In this document: one piece after another, positions 5,917 through 14,472 of the stretch | How positions within the stretch are numbered: the stretch's first letter is position 1 | Layout: each line of letters begins with the position of its first letter | Virus record (IMG/VR): IMGVR_UViG_3300025785_000105 | Span: 1-22,685 of that record | Reading direction: 5' to 3' (one strand) | Source: a virus | DNA length: 22,685 bases | Translations under genes and position numbers: made by a program | The notes under the pieces: generated by a model | Told to the model about the DNA's origin: nothing | What the model saw: the letters and a program-made list of their open reading frames with translations, nothing else | Databases searched by the model: none

Positions 5917-6122
5917 AAATCCATCAACTCCTATCAGGCATAAGTTTACCTGTAACCAATGAAGAACAACACTTCATTGAACATCATGACAACGGCATTA
6001 AAATCAGTAGTCTTGATGAGCACGATCACTGGCTTGCTCAAAGTCTTGTTCGTAAGGGTGTATATACTATAAGTAAAGATAACAATACTTTAGTTAAAAA
6101 CATCAATGAAAACAATACCTGA
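5913..6122 (+). CDS. Small phage protein, unknown function (69 aa)
   Basis: MKIHQLLSGISLPVTNEEQHFIEHHDNGIKISSLDEHDHWLAQSLVRKGVYTISKDNNTLVKNINENNT. It overlaps the upstream stop as ATGA (5913-5916) and the next gene by 17 bases. The short beginning MKIHQLLSGI belongs to the recurring N-terminal type described in the findings but has no (L/I)xE triplet in it. The region HDHWLAQSLVRKGVYTI looks like a small alpha/beta or winged fold. No function recognised. Confidence 0.7.
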   Translation: MKIHQLLSGISLPVTNEEQHFIEHHDNGIKISSLDEHDHWLAQSLVRKGVYTISKDNNTLVKNINENNT

Positions 6123-6561
6123 AGAACTTTACAAACGAATACAAAAAATCAGCGAAGAAGTCAAACAAGATCTTCGTCGCAAAGGTCTTGTAGTTCCTGT
6201 CAAACAGGATGACGGTTCTATAACAGTGGGAACATATACTATTGTAAAAGATCCTAATGGGTATACAATATTAGACTTCTGTGACGAAGAAGTAGTAACA
6301 GGCATTAACTTGCCACAAACTGCCATTATTGTTGCTAATAAACTAGCCCTTGGATATTACAAAGATACTAAGTTATTAGAAGAAGATAAACGTTACGGAT
6401 TTGCTGAGTTTGAAGAGAAACTATACAAACGTGCCATGTTGAATAAAAGTATCGAGAAATTTGATATTTTTTTATCCAAGCACAGCATAGCACACTACAA
6501 AAAACAAGAGCATAAAAAGACCATCATTAATAGTTTCGAGAAACTTATCAAACTGGTATAA
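6106..6561 (+). CDS. Conserved phage protein, unknown function (151 aa)
   Basis: MKTIPEELYKRIQKISEEVKQDLRRKGLVVPVKQDDGSITVGTYTIVKD... An N-terminal helix, a small beta region (residues 27-60) and a long helical C-terminal half rich in Lys and Glu (KLYKRAMLNKSIEKFDIFLSKHSIAHYKKQEHKK). The C-terminal pattern 'AL.Y.KDTKLLEEDKRYG..EFEEKLYKRAM..K..EK.DI...K...A..K' recalls proteins in T4-like marine phages with no assigned role. Its stop overlaps the late promoter of the following gene. It starts inside the previous gene, so expression is probably coupled. Confidence 0.74.
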   Translation: MKTIPEELYKRIQKISEEVKQDLRRKGLVVPVKQDDGSITVGTYTIVKDPNGYTILDFCDEEVVTGINLPQTAIIVANKLALGYYKDTKLLEEDKRYGFAEFEEKLYKRAMLNKSIEKFDIFLSKHSIAHYKKQEHKKTIINSFEKLIKLV

Positions 6562-6564
6562 ATA
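6557..6564 (+). promoter_or_regulatory. T4-type late promoter (TATAAATA)
   Basis: Perfect late consensus overlapping the upstream stop codon. It lies 28 bases before ATG 6592, with TGGAAC as a modest ribosome site. Confidence 0.66.
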
Positions 6565-6591
6565 ACATTAACCAATTTTCTGGAACTCAAT

Positions 6592-8103
6592 ATGAAAACT
6601 ACCGATTTTAACAAACCTGTCACAAGCACTTTATTAGAAACTAATCTAGAAAAGCAGTTTGGTTCCAAGGTTAATTTAAACAAGTACAATCGCGAACAGT
6701 TGGAAGACTTTCGTAATAAGTTGCGTACCCGTATTTTTCAACAAGAAGGATCAGCAAAGATCAATGATTTGTTGACCAATGAGACTTACCAAAAAGACAA
6801 AGCAATGTTAGAATTGCTAAACACAAGGATTAAAGAAATGCTAGGCGAACAAATGAAACAACTACGCGACAAGATCGACCAACTTAACGAAAACAAAAAA
6901 GATGTTAAGACCACAAAGAAGCCAAAGGGTGCTAAACCAGACTTCCTAGATCTAGACAAAGATGGCAACAAAACAGAGCCAATGAAAAGTGCTGCTAAGA
7001 GTGCTAAAGTAAAAGAAACTATCAAGAAAGATAAAAAAGAATTAGAAGGTAATGCCTTTGGCAAAGCAGTTCGTGATGCTAAAAAAGATGGTGTTCAACC
7101 TGGCGAAAAAATCAAAGTCGGTGGTAAAGAATATGATGTCAAAGAAAACTTTGACGGTGATCGTAATGCTGATCAAGATACTCCTAGCCGCTTCAACAAG
7201 AAGAAAACATCTACTGGTACAGTACACACTAAAAAGTCAAAAGAGTTTGATAAAGACTCCAGCGATAGCGGTAAAAAAGATACTAGCCACCTACAAGGTA
7301 TGTTAGGCGGTGCTCCTAAAGCTGCGGTCAAAGGCCGTGTACACAAGATGAAGGAAGGCATGAAGCATCCTAAGGACTGTGATTGCAAAGAGTGCATGGG
7401 TACATTTGAAGGTAAAGACGAAGGCAAACCAGGTAAGAACTTTGCCAAGATTGCTAAGTCAGCAGGCAAGCGTTATGGCAGCAAGGCAGCAGGTGAACGT
7501 GTAGCCGGTGCTGTTCGTGCTAAACTAGCCAAGCAAGGTAAGTTAGAAGAAAGCCAATATAAACACAATGTTCGTTTTGTAAATGAAAGTCTTGCTTTCT
7601 TGTTAATGGAAGACGAAGAAGCCAAAGCCAAGACAATCACAGCCGCTGGCGACATTGTTAACGATTATACAAGTTGGATGCAACGTGTTGGTCAATACCA
7701 AACCAAGGCTATCATTGAACTAGCTGATAGTATTCGTGCCGACTTTGGTCAAGCAGAAGCCGAAGCATTTAAACAAACAGTTGCTCCAGCTCTAAGTGCT
7801 ACACTAGAAACATTGACACAACAACGTGAAGCTATCAGCAATGCTGTTGCTGCTCTAGCTGGCGGCGCTGCTCCTGCAGAACCAATGGGTACTGATCCAA
7901 TGGATACAGGAATGGAACCAGGTGTTGATATGAGCGCCCCAGATGATATGAATCCAGAACCAGCAGGTGACGAGTTTGGTGCAAGTGATGCAGCCGTTGG
8001 CGGTGATGTAACTGCCGGACGTGAAATGCGCGAAAGCCGTGAAGTTCGTCGTGCTCGAAAACTACAAGAAGCACATAGCATTATTGCTCGACTAGCAAAA
8101 TGA
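6592..8103 (+). CDS. Prohead core/scaffold-like virion protein (503 aa)
   Basis: A 503-residue protein of strongly charged helices. Residues 30-85 (YNREQLEDFRNKLRTRIFQQ ... AMLELLNTRIKEMLGE) match a family I recall from T4-like cyanophages and pelagiphages. Residues 113-135 carry AKPDFLDLDKDGNKTEPMKSA, a calcium-loop-like phrase also common there. A Lys/Asp-rich middle includes CDCKEC (a possible metal site). A basic Ala/Lys segment follows (FAKIAKSAGKRYGSKAAGERVAGAV), then a C-terminal helical domain (SWMQRVGQYQTKAIIELADSI...). Composition and several LxE/IxE triplets suit a prohead core protein cut during maturation; this is inferred. It overlaps the next gene as ATGA. Confidence 0.72.
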   Translation: MKTTDFNKPVTSTLLETNLEKQFGSKVNLNKYNREQLEDFRNKLRTRIFQQEGSAKINDLLTNETYQKDKAMLELLNTRIKEMLGEQMKQLRDKIDQLNENKKDVKTTKKPKGAKPDFLDLDKDGNKTEPMKSAAKSAKVKETIKKDKKELEGNAFGKAVRDAKKDGVQPGEKIKVGGKEYDVKENFDGDRNADQDTPSRFNKKKTSTGTVHTKKSKEFDKDSSDSGKKDTSHLQGMLGGAPKAAVKGRVHKMKEGMKHPKDCDCKECMGTFEGKDEGKPGKNFAKIAKSAGKRYGSKAAGERVAGAVRAKLAKQGKLEESQYKHNVRFVNESLAFLLMEDEEAKAKTITAAGDIVNDYTSWMQRVGQYQTKAIIELADSIRADFGQAEAEAFKQTVAPALSATLETLTQQREAISNAVAALAGGAAPAEPMGTDPMDTGMEPGVDMSAPDDMNPEPAGDEFGASDAAVGGDVTAGREMRESREVRRARKLQEAHSIIARLAK

Positions 8104-8453
8104 GATTGTTTGAAGTAGATCAAGGATCTGCTAGAGAAGTTCTAGCAGTTCTTCAAGGCCTTGCTAATATGGATGGACAAACTAGTGAAATCCCATTCAA
8201 GGCTGTTCTAAATATCATTCGTCCATTTGCTTTGGGTATTGCTACTCCCGATGGTCTAATTGCTTTAAAAAATAATATTGATCCGCAAGGTGATGTTATT
8301 CAGGATATCAAAGATGACGGTACTGTTATCTTAAAAACAACTACTCAGGATCCCAATGCTGAGCCCCAAGATACTGCTGCCCCAAAAGCAGGTAACGGTG
8401 GCCCTAGTATAGACAGTATGGCTGCTCATAACGCCAAAACGGCATTTAAATAA
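8100..8453 (+). CDS. Small phage protein, unknown function (117 aa)
   Basis: MRLFEVDQGSAREVLAVLQGLANMDGQTSEIPFKAVLNIIRPFALGIATPDGLIALKNNIDP... followed by an acidic, Pro-rich, probably disordered tail from residue 85. ATG 8100 overlaps the stop of the 503-aa protein (ATGA), so the two are translationally coupled and may act in the same structure. The N-terminus again has the M(R/K)-x2-(E) form with Leu-Phe-Glu. No motif or membrane segment is seen. Confidence 0.72.
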   Translation: MRLFEVDQGSAREVLAVLQGLANMDGQTSEIPFKAVLNIIRPFALGIATPDGLIALKNNIDPQGDVIQDIKDDGTVILKTTTQDPNAEPQDTAAPKAGNGGPSIDSMAAHNAKTAFK

Positions 8454-8482
8454 TTGTATTAATAGGTCATATGTGTTATAAT
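8454..8482 (+). promoter_or_regulatory. sigma70 promoter TTGTAT-N17-TATAAT (extended -10)
   Basis: -35 TTGTAT at 8454-8459, exact 17-base spacer, -10 TATAAT at 8477-8482 preceded by TG-N. The expected start is 8489-8490, the same position as the ATG of the exonuclease, so the mRNA would be leaderless. Confidence 0.7.
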
Positions 8483-8489
8483 TAACAAT

Positions 8490-9218
8490 ATGACTTTAAC
8501 TTTTACTCCCCCTCCATTCGTAGAACGATTCCAATATAAAAACTGTAAGCAGGTTAATGATCCTGTTACAAAAAAACGTGTCTACCAAACTCCAGACGGA
8601 GAATCTTTACCCAGTGTAACAACCATTCTTAGTGCCATGAAAGACATGACACATTTGAATGAATGGAAAAAACGGGTGGGCGAAGCCAACGCCGCACAGA
8701 TTACCAAAGAAGCCAGTGGTGTTGGTACTGCTATGCATGCCAACTTGGAACGTTTTATTGTAGGTGAACAACGCCAACCCGGAAATAACCCTGTACATGT
8801 ACAAGCCAATAAAATGGCTGATGTTATTATTGAAAATGGTCTAAGCAAAATGGACGAAATTTGGGCCATGGAACAAAGCCTATACTTCCCGGGACTATAT
8901 AGCGGAACTACTGACCTAGTGGGCGTATATCAAGGCAAGCCCGCAGTTTGCGATTATAAACAAACCAATAAGCCTAAGAAAGAAGAATGGGTTGAAGATT
9001 ATTACCTACAACTCATGGCCTATATTCTAGCACACAACGAAGTATATGGAACAGATATCCGTGAAGGACATATCTTTATGTGCTCTAGGGATTTTCAATA
9101 TCAACAGTTTACATTGAAACCTGAAGATTTTAATAAATGGCAAGATGCTTGGTTAAAGAAAGTCGAAGAGTACTACACCATAGGTCTACAGGGCTACCGA
9201 CAGTTGCTCACACAGTAA
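8490..9218 (+). CDS. PD-(D/E)XK superfamily exonuclease
   Basis: A 242-residue protein of the Cas4/RecB-like nuclease group found in T4-like marine phages. Seen motifs: GVGTAMHANLERFI with His83; TTD at 140-142, where Asp142 fits the metal-binding Asp; CDYK at 154-157 (Asp155, Lys157), the DxK core; and YYLQLMAYIL (171-180), the QxxxY-type motif that follows in this family. Such enzymes degrade or trim DNA during phage recombination and replication; the substrate is not shown. The promoter is of host sigma70 type, unlike the late promoters around it, fitting early expression. There is no Shine-Dalgarno sequence. Confidence 0.86.
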   Translation: MTLTFTPPPFVERFQYKNCKQVNDPVTKKRVYQTPDGESLPSVTTILSAMKDMTHLNEWKKRVGEANAAQITKEASGVGTAMHANLERFIVGEQRQPGNNPVHVQANKMADVIIENGLSKMDEIWAMEQSLYFPGLYSGTTDLVGVYQGKPAVCDYKQTNKPKKEEWVEDYYLQLMAYILAHNEVYGTDIREGHIFMCSRDFQYQQFTLKPEDFNKWQDAWLKKVEEYYTIGLQGYRQLLTQ

Positions 9219-9219
9219 G

Positions 9220-9248
9220 CATAAATATCCTTATACAGAGGATATTTA
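9220..9248 (+). promoter_or_regulatory. Late promoter nested in a hairpin before the tail-fibre gene
   Basis: CATAAATA lies at 9220-9227. TAAATATCC (9222-9230) pairs perfectly with GGATATTTA (9240-9248) around a 9-base loop. The ribosome site GAGG (9239-9242) is in the 3' arm and ATG 9250 follows directly. A transcript started by this promoter (about 9233) would lack the 5' arm; a read-through transcript would have it. Confidence 0.62.
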
Positions 9249-9249
9249 G

Positions 9250-11610
9250 ATGCCGATTATTGAAATTGCCAAAATACAAGTTAGACGCGGCACCGAATTA
9301 GGTGCCAACAATGGTGTGCCGCAACTAGCACCAGGTGAGTTTGCTTGGGCTGTAGATACACAAAACTTATACATTGGTAAGAGACAATATGAAGATGGTG
9401 TCTTTACTGGGGCTAGTGATGATAGTAACACACGTATTCTGACAGAAAAGGATTTAAATTCTATTCTGACAATGGCATCTCAGAATTTAACAATCACTAA
9501 TCTAAATACAAGTTCTTATAGATTTAAAGGTAATTTAGGCGCTGATAACTTAACCTACGGGATTGCGACCAATAACGGCAAGGCCCAAACACTGGCAACT
9601 ACATCTAGTTATGGTGTTTATACTAAACTGGATAACTTTGTTAGTATAACAGATTTTGCTCCGGGCGGCATATGGCCTCCATTAAACAACGATATTACCA
9701 TAGCACTACAAAATGCTATAGGTATAACCGGCGGTCCTTTACAAACTGGTGGTGGTGTTGTTTTTCAAACTACTGGAACCGATGGTCCTACCGCATTGGG
9801 ACCTTATAGCATTAAAATACCACCAGGTCAATGGGCATTAAGTAGCCCTGTATTTCTTCCACCGTATACATCACTAGTAGGCGAAGGTTCTGCTATGACA
9901 GTGCTGACCGCTACTAATATGATTGGTTATAATGGCGCATTGTTCCAAACAGTAGACTCCACAGGAACTACATTCAGTCAAGGTATGAATTTAAGTCCAG
10001 CATCTGTGCCTAGATCTATTAAACTAAAAGGCATGACTATTCAACCGCCTAATCAAAATCCCTATGGCGGCACATTGTTAAGTTTAGATAATGCTCAAGA
10101 TGTAACCATTGACGATGTTTATTTTGGTAATCCTTTAAGTACTACTTCTACATCTAGTATTACAGCTATTCAAATACGCAGTAGCCAACCAGTTATAACA
10201 GATGTCACAATCTCTGTGCTTAAAAATATCAAGATCAATAACTGTACATTCCAAGGGTTAACAACTGGTATCATAAGTACAGGTACCATTGATAAGTTTT
10301 CTATTACAGGAAATAAATTCAGTTGGTTGAATAACGGTGTTGTTACATCTGCACCGTCAGGCAATGCTTGGGGTATCAACGGAAATGTAGAAAACAATAT
10401 GTTTGAGTATATTAGTGCCGAGGCCATGATTATTGGTACTTCCACTAATGCTGTACAGTCTTATGTTTCTAGTGCGTTTAACTCGTTTGTTAATGTAGGT
10501 AATAACTTCCAAAGTGACACAACTCAAACTAATAATATTATCACTGTTAATGACAAAGGATTCCAGTCACATCATGATTATTTTGATAGACTAGTTAATA
10601 GTTCGGGAATAAATCCATTGACTGCAACACCTTCTGGAAAATATCAATATCCTTTAATATCCGCTAACTCGATAATGCGTAGTGGAACTACATTTAAGAA
10701 AACGATTCCAGGAAATACTGGTATAGTCAGTGTTCTCAGAATACCAATGACTGCTAACTCACAAGTTGCAACAATGAACTATAATGCATATAACGCCAAT
10801 ATGTCTAGGCAAGGACAGTTGGTTATGAGTATATCCACAGCAGGTTCTACAACAATACCTGATGGATTTGCTTCGGTAACAGACAAATATCAGTTTGAAG
10901 AAAATACTGCTGGAACTTCTCCTTACTTAAAATTTACCACTAATCTATTCTATTCGCAACAAGGTATTATAGCTCAAGGAGGATTCTTCTATCCATGGGG
11001 AACCCTTAACTCTAGTGGATTGGTTGCCGGCAACACTTCTACCCAGTTTAATTGGCAAAATGGTACAAGTACATACATTATTCCGGGAACTACTAAAATA
11101 ACCTTTGAATCACCAACTGCACCGTTTAACGGATCTTATACAGCTACCGTTAACACATTTACTGTAACTAATGGTATTGCTACTATTCAACTTGATACAA
11201 CTGCAACAACATCTGTTGGAGGATTAACCACAGTTATATTTTCAAATGGTACCGCATCGTGGTCTTCAACAACTGTTAATTCTTATGTATTTTCTACTGC
11301 TCAAGACCCTAGTATTGAAATACTATCAACACAAACAGTTACCTATACCACATCAAGTTTGTTACAACCTTATATCTATAAAAATGGTGATTTAACTAAG
11401 AAATATTTGGTAACAACATCGTCTTATATTTCTACATTATCTTCATATGTGTTATACTTTACTACAACTGGTACAGTTTCTTTTGATATTCAAGATATAG
11501 TAGATGTACAAATAGCTAATAGTAACTTTTCAAACTATGTTGAATTAACAGCCATAAATGTAGACACAGTTCCTACATCAGTGGAAGTAGATCTAACCTT
11601 AATGAATTAA
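9250..11610 (+). CDS. Tail fibre/tailspike with right-handed beta-helix
   Basis: A 786-residue protein. Residues 1-45 (IAKIQVRRGTELGANNGVPQLAPGEFAWAVDTQNLYIGKR) are the 'RRGT ... L..GE....D...L.IG' attachment module of many phage fibres. Residues ~130-225 show the start of a pectate-lyase-type beta-helix: SITDFAPGG ... NNDITIALQNAI, then KIPPGQWALSSPVFLPPYTSLVGEGSAMTVL. About 200 residues of helix repeats follow with many Asn/Thr/Ser rungs (KNIKINNCTFQGL, IDKFSITGNKF). The C-terminal 250 residues are beta-rich, probably trimerisation and receptor-binding. It should bind, and perhaps cut, host surface polysaccharide; no catalytic residues can be assigned. Confidence 0.86.
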   Translation: MPIIEIAKIQVRRGTELGANNGVPQLAPGEFAWAVDTQNLYIGKRQYEDGVFTGASDDSNTRILTEKDLNSILTMASQNLTITNLNTSSYRFKGNLGADNLTYGIATNNGKAQTLATTSSYGVYTKLDNFVSITDFAPGGIWPPLNNDITIALQNAIGITGGPLQTGGGVVFQTTGTDGPTALGPYSIKIPPGQWALSSPVFLPPYTSLVGEGSAMTVLTATNMIGYNGALFQTVDSTGTTFSQGMNLSPASVPRSIKLKGMTIQPPNQNPYGGTLLSLDNAQDVTIDDVYFGNPLSTTSTSSITAIQIRSSQPVITDVTISVLKNIKINNCTFQGLTTGIISTGTIDKFSITGNKFSWLNNGVVTSAPSGNAWGINGNVENNMFEYISAEAMIIGTSTNAVQSYVSSAFNSFVNVGNNFQSDTTQTNNIITVNDKGFQSHHDYFDRLVNSSGINPLTATPSGKYQYPLISANSIMRSGTTFKKTIPGNTGIVSVLRIPMTANSQVATMNYNAYNANMSRQGQLVMSISTAGSTTIPDGFASVTDKYQFEENTAGTSPYLKFTTNLFYSQQGIIAQGGFFYPWGTLNSSGLVAGNTSTQFNWQNGTSTYIIPGTTKITFESPTAPFNGSYTATVNTFTVTNGIATIQLDTTATTSVGGLTTVIFSNGTASWSSTTVNSYVFSTAQDPSIEILSTQTVTYTTSSLLQPYIYKNGDLTKKYLVTTSSYISTLSSYVLYFTTTGTVSFDIQDIVDVQIANSNFSNYVELTAINVDTVPTSVEVDLTLMN

Positions 11611-11613
11611 TAA

Positions 11614-12036
11614 ATGTTTAATCGGTCAACAGACGATAGAATATCGTCTTGGGCTCAGTTTCGCGCCCAGTTAGAAACTTGCGAACAACCATTACAATGT
11701 GTGATTGACTTTTGGCGTGATGCACCATACATACCATACAATCACAACATTGATCAATTCAATCGTAAATCATGGCCAACACCGTGGGACATTATTGTGG
11801 AGAATCATTACGATGACTTCACAAAGGCCCTAATGATGGCATATTCGCTCAAATATACAGAGAAGTTTAAAAATTCTGTAATAGAACTGCGTAGTCTCGT
11901 AGACAATGCTAGAAAAACATACTATAATATAGTTTGTGTAGACGGAGAATGGGCTATAAACTACAAAGATAATGAGCCCTTTGCCCTTAAAGATATACCC
12001 GAGTCGTTTTTGGTAGAAAATATTATCGAACTTTGA
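11614..12036 (+). CDS. Conserved phage protein, unknown function (140 aa)
   Basis: MFNRSTDDRISSWAQFRAQLETCEQPLQCVIDFWRDAPYIPYNHNIDQFNRKSWPTPWDIIVENHYDDFTKALMMAYSLKYTEKF... The phrase 'SWPTPWDII..N.YDDF..ALMMAYSLK.T' recalls a protein found in several marine T4-like phages without assigned function. Trp- and aromatic-rich, no membrane segment or signal peptide. It begins 4 bases after the fibre gene stop without a recognisable ribosome site, so it may depend on translation of the fibre gene; a role in fibre assembly is possible but not shown. Confidence 0.74.
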   Translation: MFNRSTDDRISSWAQFRAQLETCEQPLQCVIDFWRDAPYIPYNHNIDQFNRKSWPTPWDIIVENHYDDFTKALMMAYSLKYTEKFKNSVIELRSLVDNARKTYYNIVCVDGEWAINYKDNEPFALKDIPESFLVENIIEL

Positions 12037-12043
12037 GTTGGTT

Positions 12044-12051
12044 GGTAAATA
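12044..12051 (+). promoter_or_regulatory. Weak late-promoter-like GGTAAATA
   Basis: Two bases off TATAAATA, 41 bases before nrdA. No convincing sigma70 promoter is seen in the same gap, so nrdA may depend on read-through or on this site. Confidence 0.25.
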
Positions 12052-12091
12052 TCTTCCTCGACACATTTAAGAAGGTTAGTTAAAACAATAT

Positions 12092-14422
12092 ATGATCACA
12101 GTGGTCAAACGTAATGGGGAGAAGGTTCCTTTGGACATCTCCAAAATACAGAGACAAGTAGCCCATGCATGTAACGGGATTGACGGAGTTAGTCCTAGCA
12201 TGGTAGAAATTAAAGCACAAATAGAACTACACGATGGCATGACCACAAAGACAATAGATGAACTATTGTTAAAAGCCATGGTAGATTTGATTGATGAAAC
12301 AGAAAATCCAGAAATCAATAATGTAAACTATCAATACGTAGCTGGACGTCAGCGTGTTAGTATGTTGCGTAAAGAAGTTTATGGTAGTTATACTCCTCCT
12401 AAACTCTACGACATTGTTAAACGTAATGTAGAACTGGGTATGTATACCTCTGAACTTTTAGATTGGTATACAGAAGATGAATGGAACATTATTGATTTGT
12501 TTATCGATCATGCCAAGGACGAAAGCTATACCTATGCTGCCATTGCCCAACTATGTGAAAAGTATCTAGTGCAAAATCGTGCCACTAATACTATCTATGA
12601 AACCCCGCAAGTTCGTTATGCTGTGGCATCTGCTACTGCTTTCCATGGTGAACCCCAAGACAAGAGATTAAAATATGTTAAAGAATACTATGAATGTGCC
12701 AGCGATGGCCACTTTACCCTTGCTACACCAGTATTGGCTGGGCTGGGCACTACCACTAAGCAGTTTTCAAGTTGCGTGCTTATCAGTAGCGATGACACCC
12801 TGGACAGTATATTTGCCGCAGGCGAAATGATGGCCAAATATGCTTCAAAACGAGCTGGAATCGGCCTGGAAATCGGCCGAATTCGCCCGTTAGGAGCACC
12901 AATTCGCAATGGAGAAATCAAGCATACGGGTTTGATACCATTCTTGAAGAAATGGTTCGCAGATCTACGTAGTTGCTCACAAGGCGGTATTCGAAACGCC
13001 AGTTGTACAGTTACATTTCCGTTGTGGCATTATCAGTTTGAAGATCTTATTGTATTGAAAAACAATCAAGGTACAGACGAAACTCGTGTTCGTCAAATGG
13101 ACTATAGCGTAGTTGTTAATAAGATGTTTTGGAATCGTTACAAGAACAAACAAACCATTACCTTGTTTGATCCTGCCGAAGTTCCAGACTTGTACATGGC
13201 TTACTATCGTAGCACCGAAGAGTTTGAACAACTATACTTAAACTATGAAAAGCATCCGACAATTAAAAAGAAAGTCGTATCGGCAGATGAGATTTTCAAA
13301 AATCAGATCCTTAAAGAAAGGACTGATACGGGGCGCATATATCTTGTCAATGTCGACAACGTCATTGCCCAAGGCCCGTTTGATACGACAACAGATCCTA
13401 TATATCAATCAAATCTATGCCAAGAAATACTTTTACCCACCCGTCCTTTCCAGAGAATTGAAGATCCAGAGGGACGAATTGCTCTTTGCACTCTTGGCAG
13501 CATCAACTGGGGTGCCTTCCGTAACCCTCAGGAAATGAGAAAAGCCTGTCGTGTACTAGTACGCAGTCTGAGCAACCTGCTGAACTATCAAGATTTCTTG
13601 AGCGTACAAAGTAAACTAGCAAATGAAGATTTTGAACCCCTGGGTGTTGGTATTACTAATTTGGCTTTTTGGCATGCCCGTCGTAGTTACAAATATGGCA
13701 CAGCAGAAGCTCTAGCAGAAGTCAAACGCTGGATGGAACATCAAGCATACTACCTTACCGAGACTAGTGTAGAACTTGCCCAAGAAAGAGGGGCCTGTAA
13801 GCGTAGCGAATACACTTACTACGGTAAGGGAGTATTCCCTTGGGAACGTCGTAGCGCAGGTGTTGATGAACTAACAGACTTCACACCTAGTATGGATTGG
13901 GAACCGTTGCGTGAACGTATGAAAACATATGGTATTCGTAATGCTACCTTAATGGCAGTGGCTCCGGTGGAGTCCAGTAGCGTTGTATTAAACTCTACTA
14001 ATGGTATTGAGATGCCCATGGAGTTGATCAGTGTTAAGGAATCCAAAGCAGGTTCATTCGTGCAAGTAGTTCCTGACTATCGTAGATTAAAGAACCGCTA
14101 TCAACTGATGTGGGACCAAACCGATTGTGTTGACTATTTGAAAACCAGTGCTGTGTTAGCCGCTTATATTGACCAAAGTCTAAGCACAAATACATTCTAT
14201 AATCCAGCACACTTTAAGGACGGTAAAGTTCCTGGCACACTGATTGCTAAGAATCTAATGCTGGCCAGTAAGTGGGGATTGAAGACCATGTACTATTCAT
14301 TGATCAATAAAGTAGGTGCAAAGACTTCTTTAAATACTCAAAGTGATAGATTAGTGCCAGCTGAACCTGTTACAGTATATGCTGAACTGGAAGATGATTC
14401 TTGCGAAGCCTGCAAGTTGTAA
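12092..14422 (+). CDS. nrdA: Class Ia ribonucleotide reductase, large subunit
   Basis: A 776-residue protein that reduces ribonucleoside diphosphates to deoxy forms together with NrdB. It has an N-terminal ATP-cone (residues 2-95, VVKRNGEKVPLDISKI ... YVAGRQR), so dATP control may be kept. Catalytic residues are all present: Cys228 in QFSSC, the NLCQE motif with Asn441/Cys443/Glu445, Cys466 in GRIALCTLGS, and the Tyr pair in LKTMYYS. The C-terminal redox pair is CEAC (Cys771, Cys774), two residues between cysteines rather than four as in the E. coli protein. RSCSQGGIRN is also intact. Uninterrupted by intron or intein; an HNH endonuclease gene follows. Confidence 0.97.
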   Translation: MITVVKRNGEKVPLDISKIQRQVAHACNGIDGVSPSMVEIKAQIELHDGMTTKTIDELLLKAMVDLIDETENPEINNVNYQYVAGRQRVSMLRKEVYGSYTPPKLYDIVKRNVELGMYTSELLDWYTEDEWNIIDLFIDHAKDESYTYAAIAQLCEKYLVQNRATNTIYETPQVRYAVASATAFHGEPQDKRLKYVKEYYECASDGHFTLATPVLAGLGTTTKQFSSCVLISSDDTLDSIFAAGEMMAKYASKRAGIGLEIGRIRPLGAPIRNGEIKHTGLIPFLKKWFADLRSCSQGGIRNASCTVTFPLWHYQFEDLIVLKNNQGTDETRVRQMDYSVVVNKMFWNRYKNKQTITLFDPAEVPDLYMAYYRSTEEFEQLYLNYEKHPTIKKKVVSADEIFKNQILKERTDTGRIYLVNVDNVIAQGPFDTTTDPIYQSNLCQEILLPTRPFQRIEDPEGRIALCTLGSINWGAFRNPQEMRKACRVLVRSLSNLLNYQDFLSVQSKLANEDFEPLGVGITNLAFWHARRSYKYGTAEALAEVKRWMEHQAYYLTETSVELAQERGACKRSEYTYYGKGVFPWERRSAGVDELTDFTPSMDWEPLRERMKTYGIRNATLMAVAPVESSSVVLNSTNGIEMPMELISVKESKAGSFVQVVPDYRRLKNRYQLMWDQTDCVDYLKTSAVLAAYIDQSLSTNTFYNPAHFKDGKVPGTLIAKNLMLASKWGLKTMYYSLINKVGAKTSLNTQSDRLVPAEPVTVYAELEDDSCEACKL

Positions 14423-14424
14423 AC

Positions 14425-14472
14425 TATAAGTTTTCTGCAAACTATGATAAATAGTTTTGCAGAAAACTTATA
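14425..14472 (+). promoter_or_regulatory. Long hairpin enclosing a late-promoter-like site before the HNH gene
   Basis: The arm at 14425-14445 pairs with 14451-14472, giving 21 base pairs with a single bulged T and the loop GATAA. GATAAATA (14446-14453) lies across the loop and could act as a late promoter. The 3' arm runs up to and includes the A of ATG 14472. No T-run follows, so this is not a standard terminator of nrdA. Confidence 0.68.

Noticed and set aside
11607-11614. TTAATAAATG before the 140-aa gene as a late promoter
   Set aside because: The final base of the octamer is wrong and it overlaps the ATG, leaving no room for a start site.
14425-14472. Hairpin after nrdA as a Rho-independent terminator
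   Set aside because: No T-run follows on the plus strand; an RNA switch at the HNH start fits better.
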